DNA of 64,000 bases from Planctomycetota bacterium (GCA_003576905.1 QEVG01000022.1:1-64000), one strand, 5' to 3'. Counted from the first letter of the stretch, positions 32,997 through 41,903 are shown. Notes: generated by a model from the letters alone, not told the origin. Program-made: numbers and translations.

Positions 32997-34844
32997 GCCA
33001 ATCAGGTCTTCGACAAACGCGGCGGCGTCGGCTTCCGGAGTCCCGGTCGCATAGTCAGCACATGCCGGCAATTCGCCCGGTTCAGGCAGCATGCCGAGCT
33101 TGGCTCGAACGAAGCCGGCGACATCGGTGGCGTCGAGGACGGCGTCCTGGTTCATATCTCCGAGCAAAAGACACGGCTGAGGGCAGAGCCCGATGTCACA
33201 GGGAACGCCGTTGCCCTGGTACGTTCCGCCGCACAGTTTCTCGGAAACGGCCTGGCACGATCCGTCGCCGAGGCAGCAGGCGCCCTGCGGAAGCTGGCAC
33301 GCAACGCTCAGGAACCCGTCGCCGGAATCGAACTGGTCGCGCCCGCCCAGACGGATCAGGTATGTCTTTCCGAGAATCGCGGAAATCGTGACCGTGCTCG
33401 CGCCGGCGGACGCGCCGCAGGGATGTTCCGCGTCGTCGTCGTTGCAGCCAAGCCGAAGCGCGAACAGCGACTGATTGTTGCAGACGATGTCTTCTGTGCC
33501 GTCAAAGGGACCATAGATCGCGAGGTCGGAGTCGTAGTTCGGGTTGCTCATGCCGTGAACATCGCCGCAGGTGCTTGTGGTGAGCGTCCCCGTGCAGGTC
33601 GCGACGTAAGTGAACCAGATGTCGCGGCCGGTCAGCCGCGCTCCGCCGTCGTTGCACATGCCGACCGGATTGATGGGGCCGTCGGTCGTGGCGGCCATGG
33701 TCGAGAATGGGATAACGCCATCACCCATTCCGCCGTTGAACGGGATGGCCGCCGCGCAGGTGTCGTTGACCGGCTGCACGAAGCCGCCGCACAGAGAGTC
33801 GCGCGCGTTGACGAACGCGGGCACATCCCACCGTGTCGCATAGTTCGGGCAGGGGCAGTGCGTGGCGATGCCGATGATGGAACCGTTCTGAATGAGCGAT
33901 GATCCGGAATTGCCCCCGCGCAGGTCGATCGAGGGGCGAAAGCTGTTGCTGAACACGTTGCTGATGGGACCGGACGCAAACTGCTGCGTCTGGCTGCGCG
34001 TGCAGGTGTCGTCGACACCGTAGCCGTACATTTCGGCCGGGAAGGCGACGTCGGGCGGGACCGTGGCGATGGGCCGGAGCGTGCCGTACCGTTCGAAGGG
34101 AAGCTGACCCAGGTTGTTCGTGCCGGTGGTCATCACCGCCCAGTCCTGACCGACGCCGGAGTTTGAGGATTGAAACGCCGTCACCGGGAACTGCTCGGCG
34201 ATCGGCGGATGCGACAGGCCGCAATTCGGCTGCGATGGCGGAACGTTGAACTGAATCACCATGCTGCCGAAGATGCAGTGCCCGGCGGAGACGAGACAAC
34301 TGTCTTCGTTCCAGACCGATGCGGTGCATCCGGCCGGCAGAAGGCGTCCGGCCCAGGTCTCGCTGGAGGGAACGCGGTCGTCTGTTTCGCCGCAGATTCC
34401 ACATTGCCCCTGGCTGCCGCGGGGGGTCGGATCGGCGATCTGGCGTTCTAATTGAAATATGGAAAAGCGATTGGCCTCAGTTTCTGCGTCGGCAATGAAC
34501 TCGACGATTACCGCGTCGCCGTTGAAATACGCGGAAGTTCCGCCCCAGAGCGCCATGTTGGCGGCGTCGAGTATCTGGGATTCGCCGTCCAGACGGGAGG
34601 TAAGCCGCAGGCGGCTGCCCTTTTCGAGCTGCACATCCCGAAAATGCAGGCGGAGCCAAGCCGCGCCGGGCCGGAACACGAGATGCGATTGCAGCGACCG
34701 GGCCAACGGTGCCCGGTTGGCGAGGAGTCCACTGTCGTGTTGGTAGGCCTCGTATTCGCCGAGGGGGTGATCCAGGGTCTGCTGACCAAGGGCGGATGCT
34801 TCGGCGATGATGATAACGAGGGCGGCGGCGAGCAGATGTCGCAT
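32991..34844 (-). CDS. Secreted trypsin-like serine protease with dockerin-like tail
   Basis: The 617-residue protein starts with a signal peptide (residues 1-20). It has a trypsin-fold triad: His189 in SAGHC, Asp234 in GQDWAVM and Ser313 in GGNSGSS. A cysteine-rich region with WFTYVATCTGTLTTSTC-type sequence, common in planctomycete secreted proteins, follows. Near the C-terminus GDMNQDAVLDATDVAGF (about 571-587) matches one calcium-binding dockerin half-repeat. Many paired cysteines fit an extracellular enzyme. It is likely a secreted protease or peptide-bond hydrolase. The gene is convergent with the S9 peptidase, and the two stops overlap by six bases. Confidence 0.82.
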   Translation of the reverse strand: MRHLLAAALVIIIAEASALGQQTLDHPLGEYEAYQHDSGLLANRAPLARSLQSHLVFRPGAAWLRLHFRDVQLEKGSRLRLTSRLDGESQILDAANMALWGGTSAYFNGDAVIVEFIADAETEANRFSIFQLERQIADPTPRGSQGQCGICGETDDRVPSSETWAGRLLPAGCTASVWNEDSCLVSAGHCIFGSMVIQFNVPPSQPNCGLSHPPIAEQFPVTAFQSSNSGVGQDWAVMTTGTNNLGQLPFERYGTLRPIATVPPDVAFPAEMYGYGVDDTCTRSQTQQFASGPISNVFSNSFRPSIDLRGGNSGSSLIQNGSIIGIATHCPCPNYATRWDVPAFVNARDSLCGGFVQPVNDTCAAAIPFNGGMGDGVIPFSTMAATTDGPINPVGMCNDGGARLTGRDIWFTYVATCTGTLTTSTCGDVHGMSNPNYDSDLAIYGPFDGTEDIVCNNQSLFALRLGCNDDDAEHPCGASAGASTVTISAILGKTYLIRLGGRDQFDSGDGFLSVACQLPQGACCLGDGSCQAVSEKLCGGTYQGNGVPCDIGLCPQPCLLLGDMNQDAVLDATDVAGFVRAKLGMLPEPGELPACADYATGTPEADAAAFVEDLIGL

Positions 34845-35145
34845 GACGGGTTCCTGTCCGATGGTTCGGTTTTCTGTTCAGCGGGTCGCCTTCGTCGCGG
34901 ATACGTGGGACGAAGGTAGCCACGGCCGGATGGACAAGAGACCCACGCTTACGATCTCATCGTATCAAAACCCGGCGGGGAATAAAACGGGCGGACGCGG
35001 GAAAGCGCGCGCAAGTCCTGTGAGGGTCGCGGGTTGGTTTGTAGGGAATGAACCAATCGAAGCGGCCCGCGCGGGAATCATCCGCACGCGGGCCGCCACC
35101 ATGGAAGCGAACGAGATTCTAGCGCGTATTCGCGTGCCGGTGGGT
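34845..35145. other. Intergenic gap between two minus-strand secreted-protein genes
   Basis: This 301-bp gap holds the terminator of the proline-rich gene at 35062-35096 and, nearer 34845, the unassigned promoter of the protease gene. No credible small gene is seen. Confidence 0.4.
35062..35096 (-). terminator. Strong hairpin after the proline-rich protein gene
   Basis: GCGGCCCGCG (35062-35071) pairs perfectly with CGCGGGCCGC (35087-35096), and the 15-nt loop contains a further CGG/CCG pairing. On the minus strand the downstream bases are only moderately T-rich (TTCGATTGGTTC). It lies about 50 bases past the stop at 35146 and is probably the transcription end. Confidence 0.5.
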
Positions 35146-35895
35146 CTACCAGCGGACGCGAACCCGAGTCCCGTAGGCGTTTACGGCCACCAGTCCCCCT
35201 TCGCGATAAACGCCGACCTGCCGATAGAAACCGCCCTGGCGATAAGCGCCCATGTCACGCATGAAGCGGCCATCGTCCCGGATGACGGGCGGCGGCGGAG
35301 CCGGGGGCGCGACGATCACGGGCGGCGGAGGAGGCGGAGCGACGATCACCGGGGGCGGGGCTGGAGCCACGATGACCGGTGGCGGCGGGGAAGGCACGAT
35401 GATGGCGACGCGCTCGCAGCAGACATTGGTGTCATCGTCGTCGAGCGCACAACCGCCGCCGGCTGGAACGACTCGGGCTTCCACGCGCAGATCGCGCGGA
35501 TGGGCGAATGAACCGTCCGGGATGTTCACCGAGATGAGATCTCGGAACCGGGCCTCTTCGCCGTCGTCATCTACCTCGATGGGCCGATCGAGCGGGATTG
35601 TGATTACGACCTGCTGCCCCTGCGGATCCACGACCAATCGGTCGCACTCCATCAGTTGCAGTACAAGATCGAATCGCTCGTCGGCGCAGGCATCCTCGAT
35701 TTCAACCTCATACTTGATGTGCAGGGGCCACTGCCCGGCGTCGAAGCGGATGCGGGCTTCGAGTTCCTCGATGTCAGCTTCAGCTTCGCTGTGCCGAGAC
35801 CACTTGTGGTCGTCTGCGTTCCCCGCCAGAGGCGAAACAGAGATCGCGGCAAGTGCCGCAACGAACCAGCGGAATCGAAGAGTCCTATGAAACAT
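35146..35895 (-). CDS. Exported proline-rich repeat protein, unknown
   Basis: The 249-residue product has a signal peptide (about 1-25, ending LAGNA-DD) and an acidic domain of about 120 residues with paired cysteines. Four tandem PPPVIVAP-type repeats follow (about residues 170-215), then a Tyr/Arg/Gly-rich tail with repeated YRQGG, YRQVG and YREGG units. The proline repeat suggests a stiff, extended spacer through the cell wall or periplasm. No catalytic motif is recognised. ATG 35895 is preferred over ATG 35904 because GGGAAAGGG sits nine bases upstream of it. The matching DNA is a short imperfect tandem repeat (35280-35420). Confidence 0.65.
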   Translation of the reverse strand: MFHRTLRFRWFVAALAAISVSPLAGNADDHKWSRHSEAEADIEELEARIRFDAGQWPLHIKYEVEIEDACADERFDLVLQLMECDRLVVDPQGQQVVITIPLDRPIEVDDDGEEARFRDLISVNIPDGSFAHPRDLRVEARVVPAGGGCALDDDDTNVCCERVAIIVPSPPPPVIVAPAPPPVIVAPPPPPPVIVAPPAPPPPVIRDDGRFMRDMGAYRQGGFYRQVGVYREGGLVAVNAYGTRVRVRW

Positions 35896-36066
35896 GACGC
35901 CCATCCCTTTCCCGGCCGGGGCGTAATCCGCCCTTCGCAGCCGTTGCATTATATATGGACACGCGGGCGGCCTGGCGGTTAGAGAGGGCGCTTGGGCGTA
36001 GACACGGTGGAATTGAGTCCAAAACGAGGGTCGGGATGCCCGGACCCGCGGAACCGATGTATTGAC

Positions 36067-37164
36067 ATGTCCCTTCAGCCCGCGATGGAGACAGATCGCA
36101 CGCCGCGCAGGCGTTACCGGCCGCACATGAAGTGGCTGCTGGCGGGCGCAAGTCTGGTCTGTGCCTGCGGCGCGGTCGAGCTTTGGGTGCGGATGCTCGA
36201 CCTTGGCCCGGCGGTCTATGGGCCGCGTCGCTTCGAGCCGGGAGGGGCGGTGCCGTTTGCGACGATCGACGCCGGGGGGCGGTCGCTGCTCGTTTATCGC
36301 GCGCATTCCACGTTTTCGTCGGTTTACGACCCGGCAGGGGATTCGCGGCGGTATTTCGGACCGGAGGGGCGGGTGGTCTATCGCATTAACGCCCTTGGTC
36401 TGCGGGGAGGACCGATCGCAATCGAAAAGGAGGCGGGCGGATATCGGGTCATCTGTCTGGGGGACTCCATAACGTTCGGGGAGGGGGTGCGCGAGGAGGA
36501 TACTTTTGTGGCGCGCTTGCAGGGGGAACTCTCGGCGGCGATGCCGGGCCGGGCGGTCGAAGTGATCAACGCCGGGGTGCAGGGCTACGGGACGCGCGAA
36601 GAGGAACTGATGTTCGACAGGCTCTGTGTACCCCTGGCCCCGAATGCGGTTGTGCTTCAGTTCTTTTTGAATGACGCGACGGACTTTGGCGAGACGATCC
36701 GCCAGAATGACGATCGAACGCGCGCGCTGGAGTTGTCCCTGCCCGCGCGGGCATCGCGCGTCTGGGAGATCATCGAGCGGAGCCGGCACGCCGCACGGTT
36801 GCAGAGGGAGTATTTCGCGACGACGCGCAGGTCGTTCGATTCGCTGCAATGGGACGCGTGCCGAAAGTCTCTTGCGAACATGGCGGCGGAGTCGAAACAG
36901 CGCAACATCAGGTTTGTCGTGATCGTGTTCCCGATCTTGTGGGGGCTGAATGGCGAGTACCCGTTTGAGAATCTGCATGCAAAGATCGCGGACGCGTGCC
37001 GTCAGGCAGGATGCGCGCACATCGATCTGCTTGAGGACTATCGCGGCAAGGCTCCAGAGTCACTGTGGGTGCATCCGACGGATCACCACCCGAACGAAGC
37101 GGCGCACGAGATCGCGGCCCGGCGCATCTCGGCGTACCTGCTGGGCGGGCGCGACCCGGCATGA
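36067..37164 (+). CDS. SGNH/GDSL-family hydrolase, membrane-anchored
   Basis: The protein has an N-terminal signal-anchor (MKWLLAGASLVCACGAV) preceded by basic residues, then the SGNH blocks: GDSITFGEGV (block I, nucleophile Ser), NAGVQGYGT (block II), FFLNDATD (block III with Asn) and DHHPNEAAH (block V Asp/His). Members are esterases, lipases or polysaccharide O-deacetylases acting outside the cytoplasm. Starts at 36067, 36085 or 36127 are possible; I used 36067, which leaves a basic N-terminus before the helix. The frame is open to 35992 but without a start I trust. Two hairpins with T-runs follow the gene. Confidence 0.8.
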   Translation: MSLQPAMETDRTPRRRYRPHMKWLLAGASLVCACGAVELWVRMLDLGPAVYGPRRFEPGGAVPFATIDAGGRSLLVYRAHSTFSSVYDPAGDSRRYFGPEGRVVYRINALGLRGGPIAIEKEAGGYRVICLGDSITFGEGVREEDTFVARLQGELSAAMPGRAVEVINAGVQGYGTREEELMFDRLCVPLAPNAVVLQFFLNDATDFGETIRQNDDRTRALELSLPARASRVWEIIERSRHAARLQREYFATTRRSFDSLQWDACRKSLANMAAESKQRNIRFVVIVFPILWGLNGEYPFENLHAKIADACRQAGCAHIDLLEDYRGKAPESLWVHPTDHHPNEAAHEIAARRISAYLLGGRDPA

Positions 37165-37285
37165 AGTGCCGATCGCGCAGAATTGTCACGTGGAGGCGCG
37201 AAACGACCGATAGTCCCGCACGGGGCAGCCGCGCAGCGGCGAAATTACGCTGAGAATAATTATGCGAGGATCATCTGGATGTTAG

Positions 37286-37305
37286 GCGCCGTAGGCGCTT
37301 TGTTT
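37286..37305 (+). terminator. Intrinsic terminator after the SGNH hydrolase gene
   Basis: GCGCC (37286-37290) and GGCGC (37294-37298) form a stem with a 3-nt loop, extended by one wobble and one A-T pair, followed by TTTGTTT (37299-37305). Confidence 0.5.
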
Positions 37306-37314
37306 CCACTTTTA

Positions 37315-37342
37315 TCGGCACCTGCGCCAACGCCGATTTTTT
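37315..37342 (+). terminator. Second hairpin with T6, tandem terminator
   Basis: TCGGC (37315-37319) pairs with GCCGA (37332-37336) over a 12-nt loop, and six T residues follow (37337-37342). It probably backs up the preceding hairpin and separates the SGNH gene from the UVR-motif gene. Confidence 0.5.
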
Positions 37343-37389
37343 CCGCTTGTCAGTACTGAAAACCGGCGCGCGATCCGATGGATGGGTTG

Positions 37390-37395
37390 TATAAT
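37390..37395 (+). promoter_or_regulatory. Consensus -10 element (TATAAT) for the UVR-motif gene
   Basis: A perfect TATAAT lies at 37390-37395, with the transcript expected near 37402 and a leader of about 46 bases to the ATG at 37448. The region 17 bp upstream is GC-rich (CGCGCG), so a -35 is not evident. Confidence 0.45.
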
Positions 37396-37447
37396 TAGGT
37401 GACTCCCGACTCCGTTCGCCCCACGCTCGGTCAAAGAGGAGACCGTT

Positions 37448-38239
37448 ATGGCGTCATTGGACCTCCGAAGAATCCTGGCGGGTTGGACCTACGAGCCCAA
37501 CCAGATCACCGTCCGGAAGATCACGGGCGACGACGGGGTCGTGAAGATCCAGATGCGCCTGGACCTGGGACTCCTCCAGATGGAAGTTACCGGCCGGCCG
37601 GATGGACAGCGGCCGCAGGGGGCCGAGTCGCTGCTGGTCTTCCACGAGACCCGCCTGGAAGAGCACATCGAGAAGAACGGCACCGATCTCGGCTACGAAC
37701 TGACGCCGGGGGACTGCCAGTCGCTGCGCGAGGAGTCGCTTCAGTATTACCACCGGTATCTTGCCGAGTTCGTCCTCGAGGATTTCGAGGGCGTCGAGCG
37801 CGATACCGCCCGGAACCTCCGCGTGCTCGACCTGTGCCGGAAGTACGCCCGCGAAGAAGGGGATCGCGCGGTGCTGGAGCAGTACCGGCCCTACCTGATC
37901 ATGATGCACACGCGGGCGCAGGTGCACATTGCCCTGCGGCGCGGCGCGTTCAAGACGGCGATGGCCCGCGTGTGCGCGGGGCTGACGCAGATTCGCGAGA
38001 TCCTGATGGCCGCCGGGCAGGATGAGCTGTATGACGAGTTGACGGAAGTATCCATTCTGACGGCGCTGCGGAACGAGATCGAGGCGCGGCTGCCGGCCGA
38101 CCCGCTGCGGAAGCTCGAGAGCGAGTTGCAAAAGGCGGTCGACGAGGAGCGCTACGAGGACGCGGCGATACTGCGGAACCGAATGGAAGCCATGAAGAAC
38201 CGCCACGTCGGATCCTCGGTCCGGCGAAAAAAGAAATAG
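37448..38239 (+). CDS. UVR-motif (UvrB/UvrC-interaction) protein, unknown role
   Basis: The 263-residue protein ends in a UVR motif (LQKAVDEERYEDAAILRNRM, about residues 226-245). This helical hairpin mediates UvrB-UvrC contact and also occurs in McsA and Clp adaptors. The N-terminal 200 residues are helical and mixed-charge with no cysteine-pair zinc site like McsA, so it is not a typical McsA. It may be an adaptor or a DNA-repair accessory. AAGAGGAG lies just before ATG 37448. A strong terminator follows, shared with the convergent kinase gene. Confidence 0.7.
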   Translation: MASLDLRRILAGWTYEPNQITVRKITGDDGVVKIQMRLDLGLLQMEVTGRPDGQRPQGAESLLVFHETRLEEHIEKNGTDLGYELTPGDCQSLREESLQYYHRYLAEFVLEDFEGVERDTARNLRVLDLCRKYAREEGDRAVLEQYRPYLIMMHTRAQVHIALRRGAFKTAMARVCAGLTQIREILMAAGQDELYDELTEVSILTALRNEIEARLPADPLRKLESELQKAVDEERYEDAAILRNRMEAMKNRHVGSSVRRKKK

Positions 38240-38262
38240 CCACTGTGAACCCCGCGAGGGGG

Positions 38263-38296
38263 AGCACGGTCTGTCATGGTCAGGCCGTGCTTTTTT
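38263..38296 (+). terminator. Intrinsic terminator between convergent genes
   Basis: AGCACGG-TCTG (38263-38273) pairs with CAGG-CCGTGCT (38281-38291) with one G-T wobble around a 7-nt loop, and TTTTTT ends at 38296. It ends the UVR-motif gene and its 3' arm lies within the last codons of the kinase gene on the other strand. Confidence 0.75.
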
Positions 38297-40859
38297 GTTG
38301 CGCGGGCGCGGAAGAGCAGGGCGCGCCGGCGTCGCTTGCCGGCGCGGATGCCGGCTGAGATGTCGGCGGCGTGAGTTGGATGGCGCGCTCGCGCCAGTAA
38401 GCGGTTTTTTCGGCGTCGGCGTTGTTCGGCGACTCCTTGTACCTGTCGCCGTAGAGGTTCATGAAGCAGACCGCCAGCGACTGATGCCAGTAGCGATCCA
38501 CCTCCGGATTGCCCTCAAACAGTTTCTGTACTTCAAGAAGCAGTTCCTCGGCCTCGCTGAACTTTTTCAACTTGAGCATGCACGCGGCCAGGCCCAGCTT
38601 GGAATGGCCGGTCTGGAGGTGGCTTGGCGGCAGCGAGGTTCGGCAGATCTCGAGGGCCTCGCGAAAGAGCGGCTCCGCACCGGGCAGATCGCCGCGCGTT
38701 GCCACGATATTGGCCAGTGTGTAGATGTGCAGAGCGACGGTGGGATGCGCGCTTCCGAGCACGCGGCGGTATTCATCAATCACGTGTCGGAACATTTTTT
38801 CCGCTTCGGGCAGGTCGCCCTTGCGGCGAATTGTTTCGGCAAGCGTCCCCAAAGATCTCAGCGTGTCGGGATGGTCCTTGCCGAGCACGCGCTCGCGCAG
38901 GGCGACCCCCTCGCGGAGGATATTTTCGGCTTCTTCAAGGCGGCCCGTGTACTGGAGAATGATGGCGAGGTTGTTGACCGTTCGCATGCTCTCCGGGTGG
39001 GTCGGGCCCTTCACGCGCGATTCCACCTCGATGACCTTGCGGAGAATCGCCTCGGCTTCATCGGTTCTCTGGAGCATTTGGAGATCGATCGCCAGGTTGT
39101 TCAAGGACGTGAGCGTGTCAGGGTGTTCGGGTCCGAGCGTGCGCGTTCGAGCTTCCAGCACGATCCGGTTCAGGGCTTCCGCTTCGAGTGGATTGCCCTG
39201 CTCTTTCAGGACTTCCGCGAGATTGCTCCGGGATATCAGCGTGTCGCGGTGTTCCGGACCGAGCAAGAGGGTTCGCCCTTCGATGGCCTTTTCGCACGCG
39301 GCCTGGGCGTCAGGCAGGCGCCCCTGCTCCTTGTAAAGCATTCCGAGATCGTTGAGTACCCCAAGCGTTTCAGGGTCCATTTCGCTGGCGGCGGCGCGGA
39401 ACAGTTCGAGGGACTTTTCGAGTTGCCGGGCGGCCGAGGGCCATTCGCCGATCGCCTGGTAACTCAGCCCGATCGTTCGGCGAATGCTCGCCTCAACGGC
39501 GGGCTGCCCGGCGAGTTCGCGTTCGACGCGGGCGGCGGCGTCATCGAGCACGAGCCGCATCAGGCGCTTGTCAAGATCGCCGGCGGTGGCGGGGTCGATT
39601 CCGCTGAGCATGTCCTGTGCGAACCGGGCGATCTGTATTGACTTCGCGGCTTCAAGATCCGCACGGCGCTGCGCGGCGACGGCCTCGTCGCGCTCGCGAA
39701 CAGCCATGCGCCAGAGCGCGAGCGAAACGACGCTCGCGGCCAGGACGAGGACGAGGAAACCGGCGGACACGGCGGCGGCGACGCGATGCCGTTTCAATGA
39801 TTTGCCGACGACATACCACGTACCCTGGCGTCGGGCTTCGACGGGTTCTCCGGCGAGGTAGCGGCGGATGTCGCGGGCGAGTTCGCCCGCGGTCTGATAG
39901 CGGCCTTCGCGGTCCTTGCCGAGGCATTTGAGGACAATGGCATCGAGGTCTCGGTCAAGCCGCTCGGGGCGTCCGGACCCGGATGTGATGGCGCCGCGTC
40001 CGACGACGGAGGACGGCGCGGGCGGCTCGGCGCGGACGATGTTGTCGAGCACGTCGCGCATGCTCCCGGCGACGCGGTATGGAAAGGTCCCGGTCAACAG
40101 GTGGTAAAGCATGATCCCGAGGGAATAAACATCCGTGCGGGTGTCAATCTGGGCGGCATCGCCCTGCACCTGTTCGGGCGACGCCCAGGGCAGAGAGCCG
40201 ACGAACTGACCGGTGAGCGTCTGGCTGCCGAACGAGGCCGCCTCGCCGTCGGTGGACTTGGCGAGGCCGAAGTCGAGGATGCGCGGCCGGCCGTTCGTGT
40301 CGATTAGAATGTTTCCCGGCTTCAGGTCGCGGTGGATGATGCCGCGGAGGTGCGCGAAATTGACGGCCTCGCACACTTCGGTGAAGAGGCGGAGGCGACT
40401 CCTGATGTCGAGGTTCTCCGCGTCGGCGTAACGCTCCAGGGAGGCGCCGTCCACGAAGTCCATGATGAAGTAGTAACAGCCGGACTCCACGCCGCGGTCG
40501 ATGATCCCCACGATGTGGGGGTGGCTGAGCTGGGCGAGGATCGCCGTCTCGCGCTCGAATCGGTTTCGGTCCTGCTCGCCGGCAAAGGGCCCTTCGCGGA
40601 GGACCTTGATTGCGACCGTTCGCCGCGTGGAAGTCTGTATGGCCTGATAGACGACGCCCTGCCCCCCGCGGTGAATCTCGCGGAGAATCTCGTAGCCACG
40701 GATCGCGTCGACCGGGTGTTCGCCCCGATTCAGCCGGTCGGAGGTTCCGCCTTCGAAACCGGCCGGCCGCCGGTCGGCGCGGCGGGCGGACTCGAACTGC
40801 TGCCTGGCGGCGGCGATGAGGTCCGCGTGGTTTTTGGATGAGCCGGAATCGGGAAACAC
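38280..40859 (-). CDS. Membrane Ser/Thr protein kinase with tetratricopeptide sensor region
   Basis: An 859-residue PknB-type kinase. The glycine-rich loop is REIHRGGQGVVY (60-71), the ATP-lysine is Lys85 in VAIKVL, the catalytic HRDLKPGN has Asp178, and DFG is at 196-198. One membrane helix spans about 361-383, and about ten TPR-like repeats follow to residue 830, so the C-terminal sensor region lies outside the cytoplasm. The gene follows an ECF sigma factor gene by 86 bp on the same strand. ECF/STK pairs are a hallmark of Planctomycetes, where the kinase is thought to act on the sigma factor. The repeat count is by eye. Confidence 0.92.
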   Translation of the reverse strand: MFPDSGSSKNHADLIAAARQQFESARRADRRPAGFEGGTSDRLNRGEHPVDAIRGYEILREIHRGGQGVVYQAIQTSTRRTVAIKVLREGPFAGEQDRNRFERETAILAQLSHPHIVGIIDRGVESGCYYFIMDFVDGASLERYADAENLDIRSRLRLFTEVCEAVNFAHLRGIIHRDLKPGNILIDTNGRPRILDFGLAKSTDGEAASFGSQTLTGQFVGSLPWASPEQVQGDAAQIDTRTDVYSLGIMLYHLLTGTFPYRVAGSMRDVLDNIVRAEPPAPSSVVGRGAITSGSGRPERLDRDLDAIVLKCLGKDREGRYQTAGELARDIRRYLAGEPVEARRQGTWYVVGKSLKRHRVAAAVSAGFLVLVLAASVVSLALWRMAVRERDEAVAAQRRADLEAAKSIQIARFAQDMLSGIDPATAGDLDKRLMRLVLDDAAARVERELAGQPAVEASIRRTIGLSYQAIGEWPSAARQLEKSLELFRAAASEMDPETLGVLNDLGMLYKEQGRLPDAQAACEKAIEGRTLLLGPEHRDTLISRSNLAEVLKEQGNPLEAEALNRIVLEARTRTLGPEHPDTLTSLNNLAIDLQMLQRTDEAEAILRKVIEVESRVKGPTHPESMRTVNNLAIILQYTGRLEEAENILREGVALRERVLGKDHPDTLRSLGTLAETIRRKGDLPEAEKMFRHVIDEYRRVLGSAHPTVALHIYTLANIVATRGDLPGAEPLFREALEICRTSLPPSHLQTGHSKLGLAACMLKLKKFSEAEELLLEVQKLFEGNPEVDRYWHQSLAVCFMNLYGDRYKESPNNADAEKTAYWRERAIQLTPPTSQPASAPASDAGAPCSSAPAQQKSTA

Positions 40860-40945
40860 GCGAGCCGATTACCCTCCGAAGTGGGCGTAATTCCGGGGCG
40901 AGCCAGGGGACGCCCCAGACCTATGCGACAATATCCGCCAGACCT

Positions 40946-41584
40946 TCACGCGCGGGAGCCAAACCAGTTGGAAGCGGAACCAAGAAGTTCGCAGAGCCGG
41001 TCGTGCGCCCTGGCGCGGAGCATGTGGACGGCGCCGGCGGACCGATTCATTGTTTTGCAGACTTCGGCGATGGGGCGGCCTTCGAGGTCATACATCCGTA
41101 CCGTGGCGGCATAGTCGTCGGGAAGCCCGGCAATGGCGGCTTCGAGTAGGCGCTTCGTATCTTCCTTCGCGACGATTCGGCTCGGGGTCGCGCTGGTGGC
41201 GGCGAGGTGTTCGTACAGGCAGACGAAAGAATCGGCCGTGACGCCGGCCTCCACGCGGCGGCAGGGCTGGGGCTGCTTCTGGCGTTCAAGGCCCCGTATC
41301 GCGTCTCGGAGGTTGTTTTCCGCGATGCGTCGCAGCCAGGCGGTGAATGCGTCGGCCCGATCGGGACGGAAACTCCCGATCTGCATGAAGGCTTCCAGAT
41401 AGGTCACCTGCATCACGTCGCCTGGTTCGAGGACGTTTCGCCATTGGCGGCCGATCTTGAGCTTTGCTTCGACCTGCGGTCCGTGCGTGGCGAGGAGTTC
41501 CGTCAGGGCGTCGATGTCCCCCTGAACGGCGCGGCGGACCAGGTCGTGTTGGGGAGAATCGCTCTGCCCTTGAGAGGTGGACAT
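40946..41584 (-). CDS. ECF-type RNA polymerase sigma factor, paired with the kinase
   Basis: The 212-residue protein has sigma-70 region 2 (about 15-100, with DVMQVTYLEAFMQIGSF and TAWLRRIAENNLRDAIRG) and region 4 (about 135-200, with a helix-turn-helix around IAEVCKTMNRSAGAVHML). Regions 1 and 3 are absent, as in ECF factors. It lies directly upstream of the kinase gene, and no anti-sigma gene is present. That points to control by phosphorylation rather than by a membrane anti-sigma, by analogy with known planctomycete ECF groups. A GGAGG Shine-Dalgarno precedes the ATG at 41584. Confidence 0.88.
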   Translation of the reverse strand: MSTSQGQSDSPQHDLVRRAVQGDIDALTELLATHGPQVEAKLKIGRQWRNVLEPGDVMQVTYLEAFMQIGSFRPDRADAFTAWLRRIAENNLRDAIRGLERQKQPQPCRRVEAGVTADSFVCLYEHLAATSATPSRIVAKEDTKRLLEAAIAGLPDDYAATVRMYDLEGRPIAEVCKTMNRSAGAVHMLRARAHDRLCELLGSASNWFGSRA

Positions 41585-41732
41585 CGTGCCTCCGTGGAGA
41601 AGTGTACCGCTGATTGGGATGTGATGAATGATTCGGGCAGGCGCAATTAATCGCGCGTCGTTGGCTGCCGGCCTGGAACGGGGCGCGTGCTGAAGCTCAG
41701 GGGGTTCTTTTCGGGTGGGTGCGCTTGCTGCT

Positions 41733-41760
41733 ATTGTAGGAATCGCGGCGGAAACACTAA
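41733..41760 (-). promoter_or_regulatory. Possible promoter of the sigma factor/kinase operon
   Basis: On the minus strand TACAAT (41738-41733) has TTAGTG (41760-41755) at 16-bp spacing. The -10 is good and the -35 weak. The transcript would start near 41726, about 140 bases before the sigma factor ATG. Confidence 0.3.
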
Positions 41761-41846
41761 GTCGATTAATGGTTATAAGTGTATGTTTGATAATTGTTTA
41801 TATCTGTCGCTGTGCGGGTTCTTGGCAAAAAGCTGGGTCCGAGTAC

Positions 41847-41875
41847 TTGACAACACATCATTTGCTAAGCATACT
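41847..41875 (+). promoter_or_regulatory. Strong promoter of the padR operon
   Basis: A perfect TTGACA (41847-41852) is separated by 17 bp from CATACT (41870-41875). RNA would begin near 41882, giving a 22-base leader with GGAGA before the ATG at 41904. The -10 lies inside the operator palindrome. Confidence 0.7.
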
Positions 41876-41892
41876 ATGACGTGCATAGTATG
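41870..41892 (+). promoter_or_regulatory. PadR operator (perfect inverted repeat)
   Basis: CATACTATG (41870-41878) and CATAGTATG (41884-41892) form a perfect 9-bp inverted repeat around a 5-bp spacer (ACGTG). It spans the -10 element and the transcript start, so a bound dimer would block transcription. PadR proteins commonly repress their own promoter through dyads of this kind. Confidence 0.75.
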
Positions 41893-41903
41893 GAGAACAA
41901 AGT

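Larger units (their letters stand above)
41585..41903. other. Divergent intergenic region, AT-richer than its surroundings
   Basis: This 319-bp gap separates the sigma factor gene (minus) from the PadR gene (plus). It contains the promoter sites listed separately and a noticeably AT-rich block at about 41745-41830. No credible gene is seen. Confidence 0.5.
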
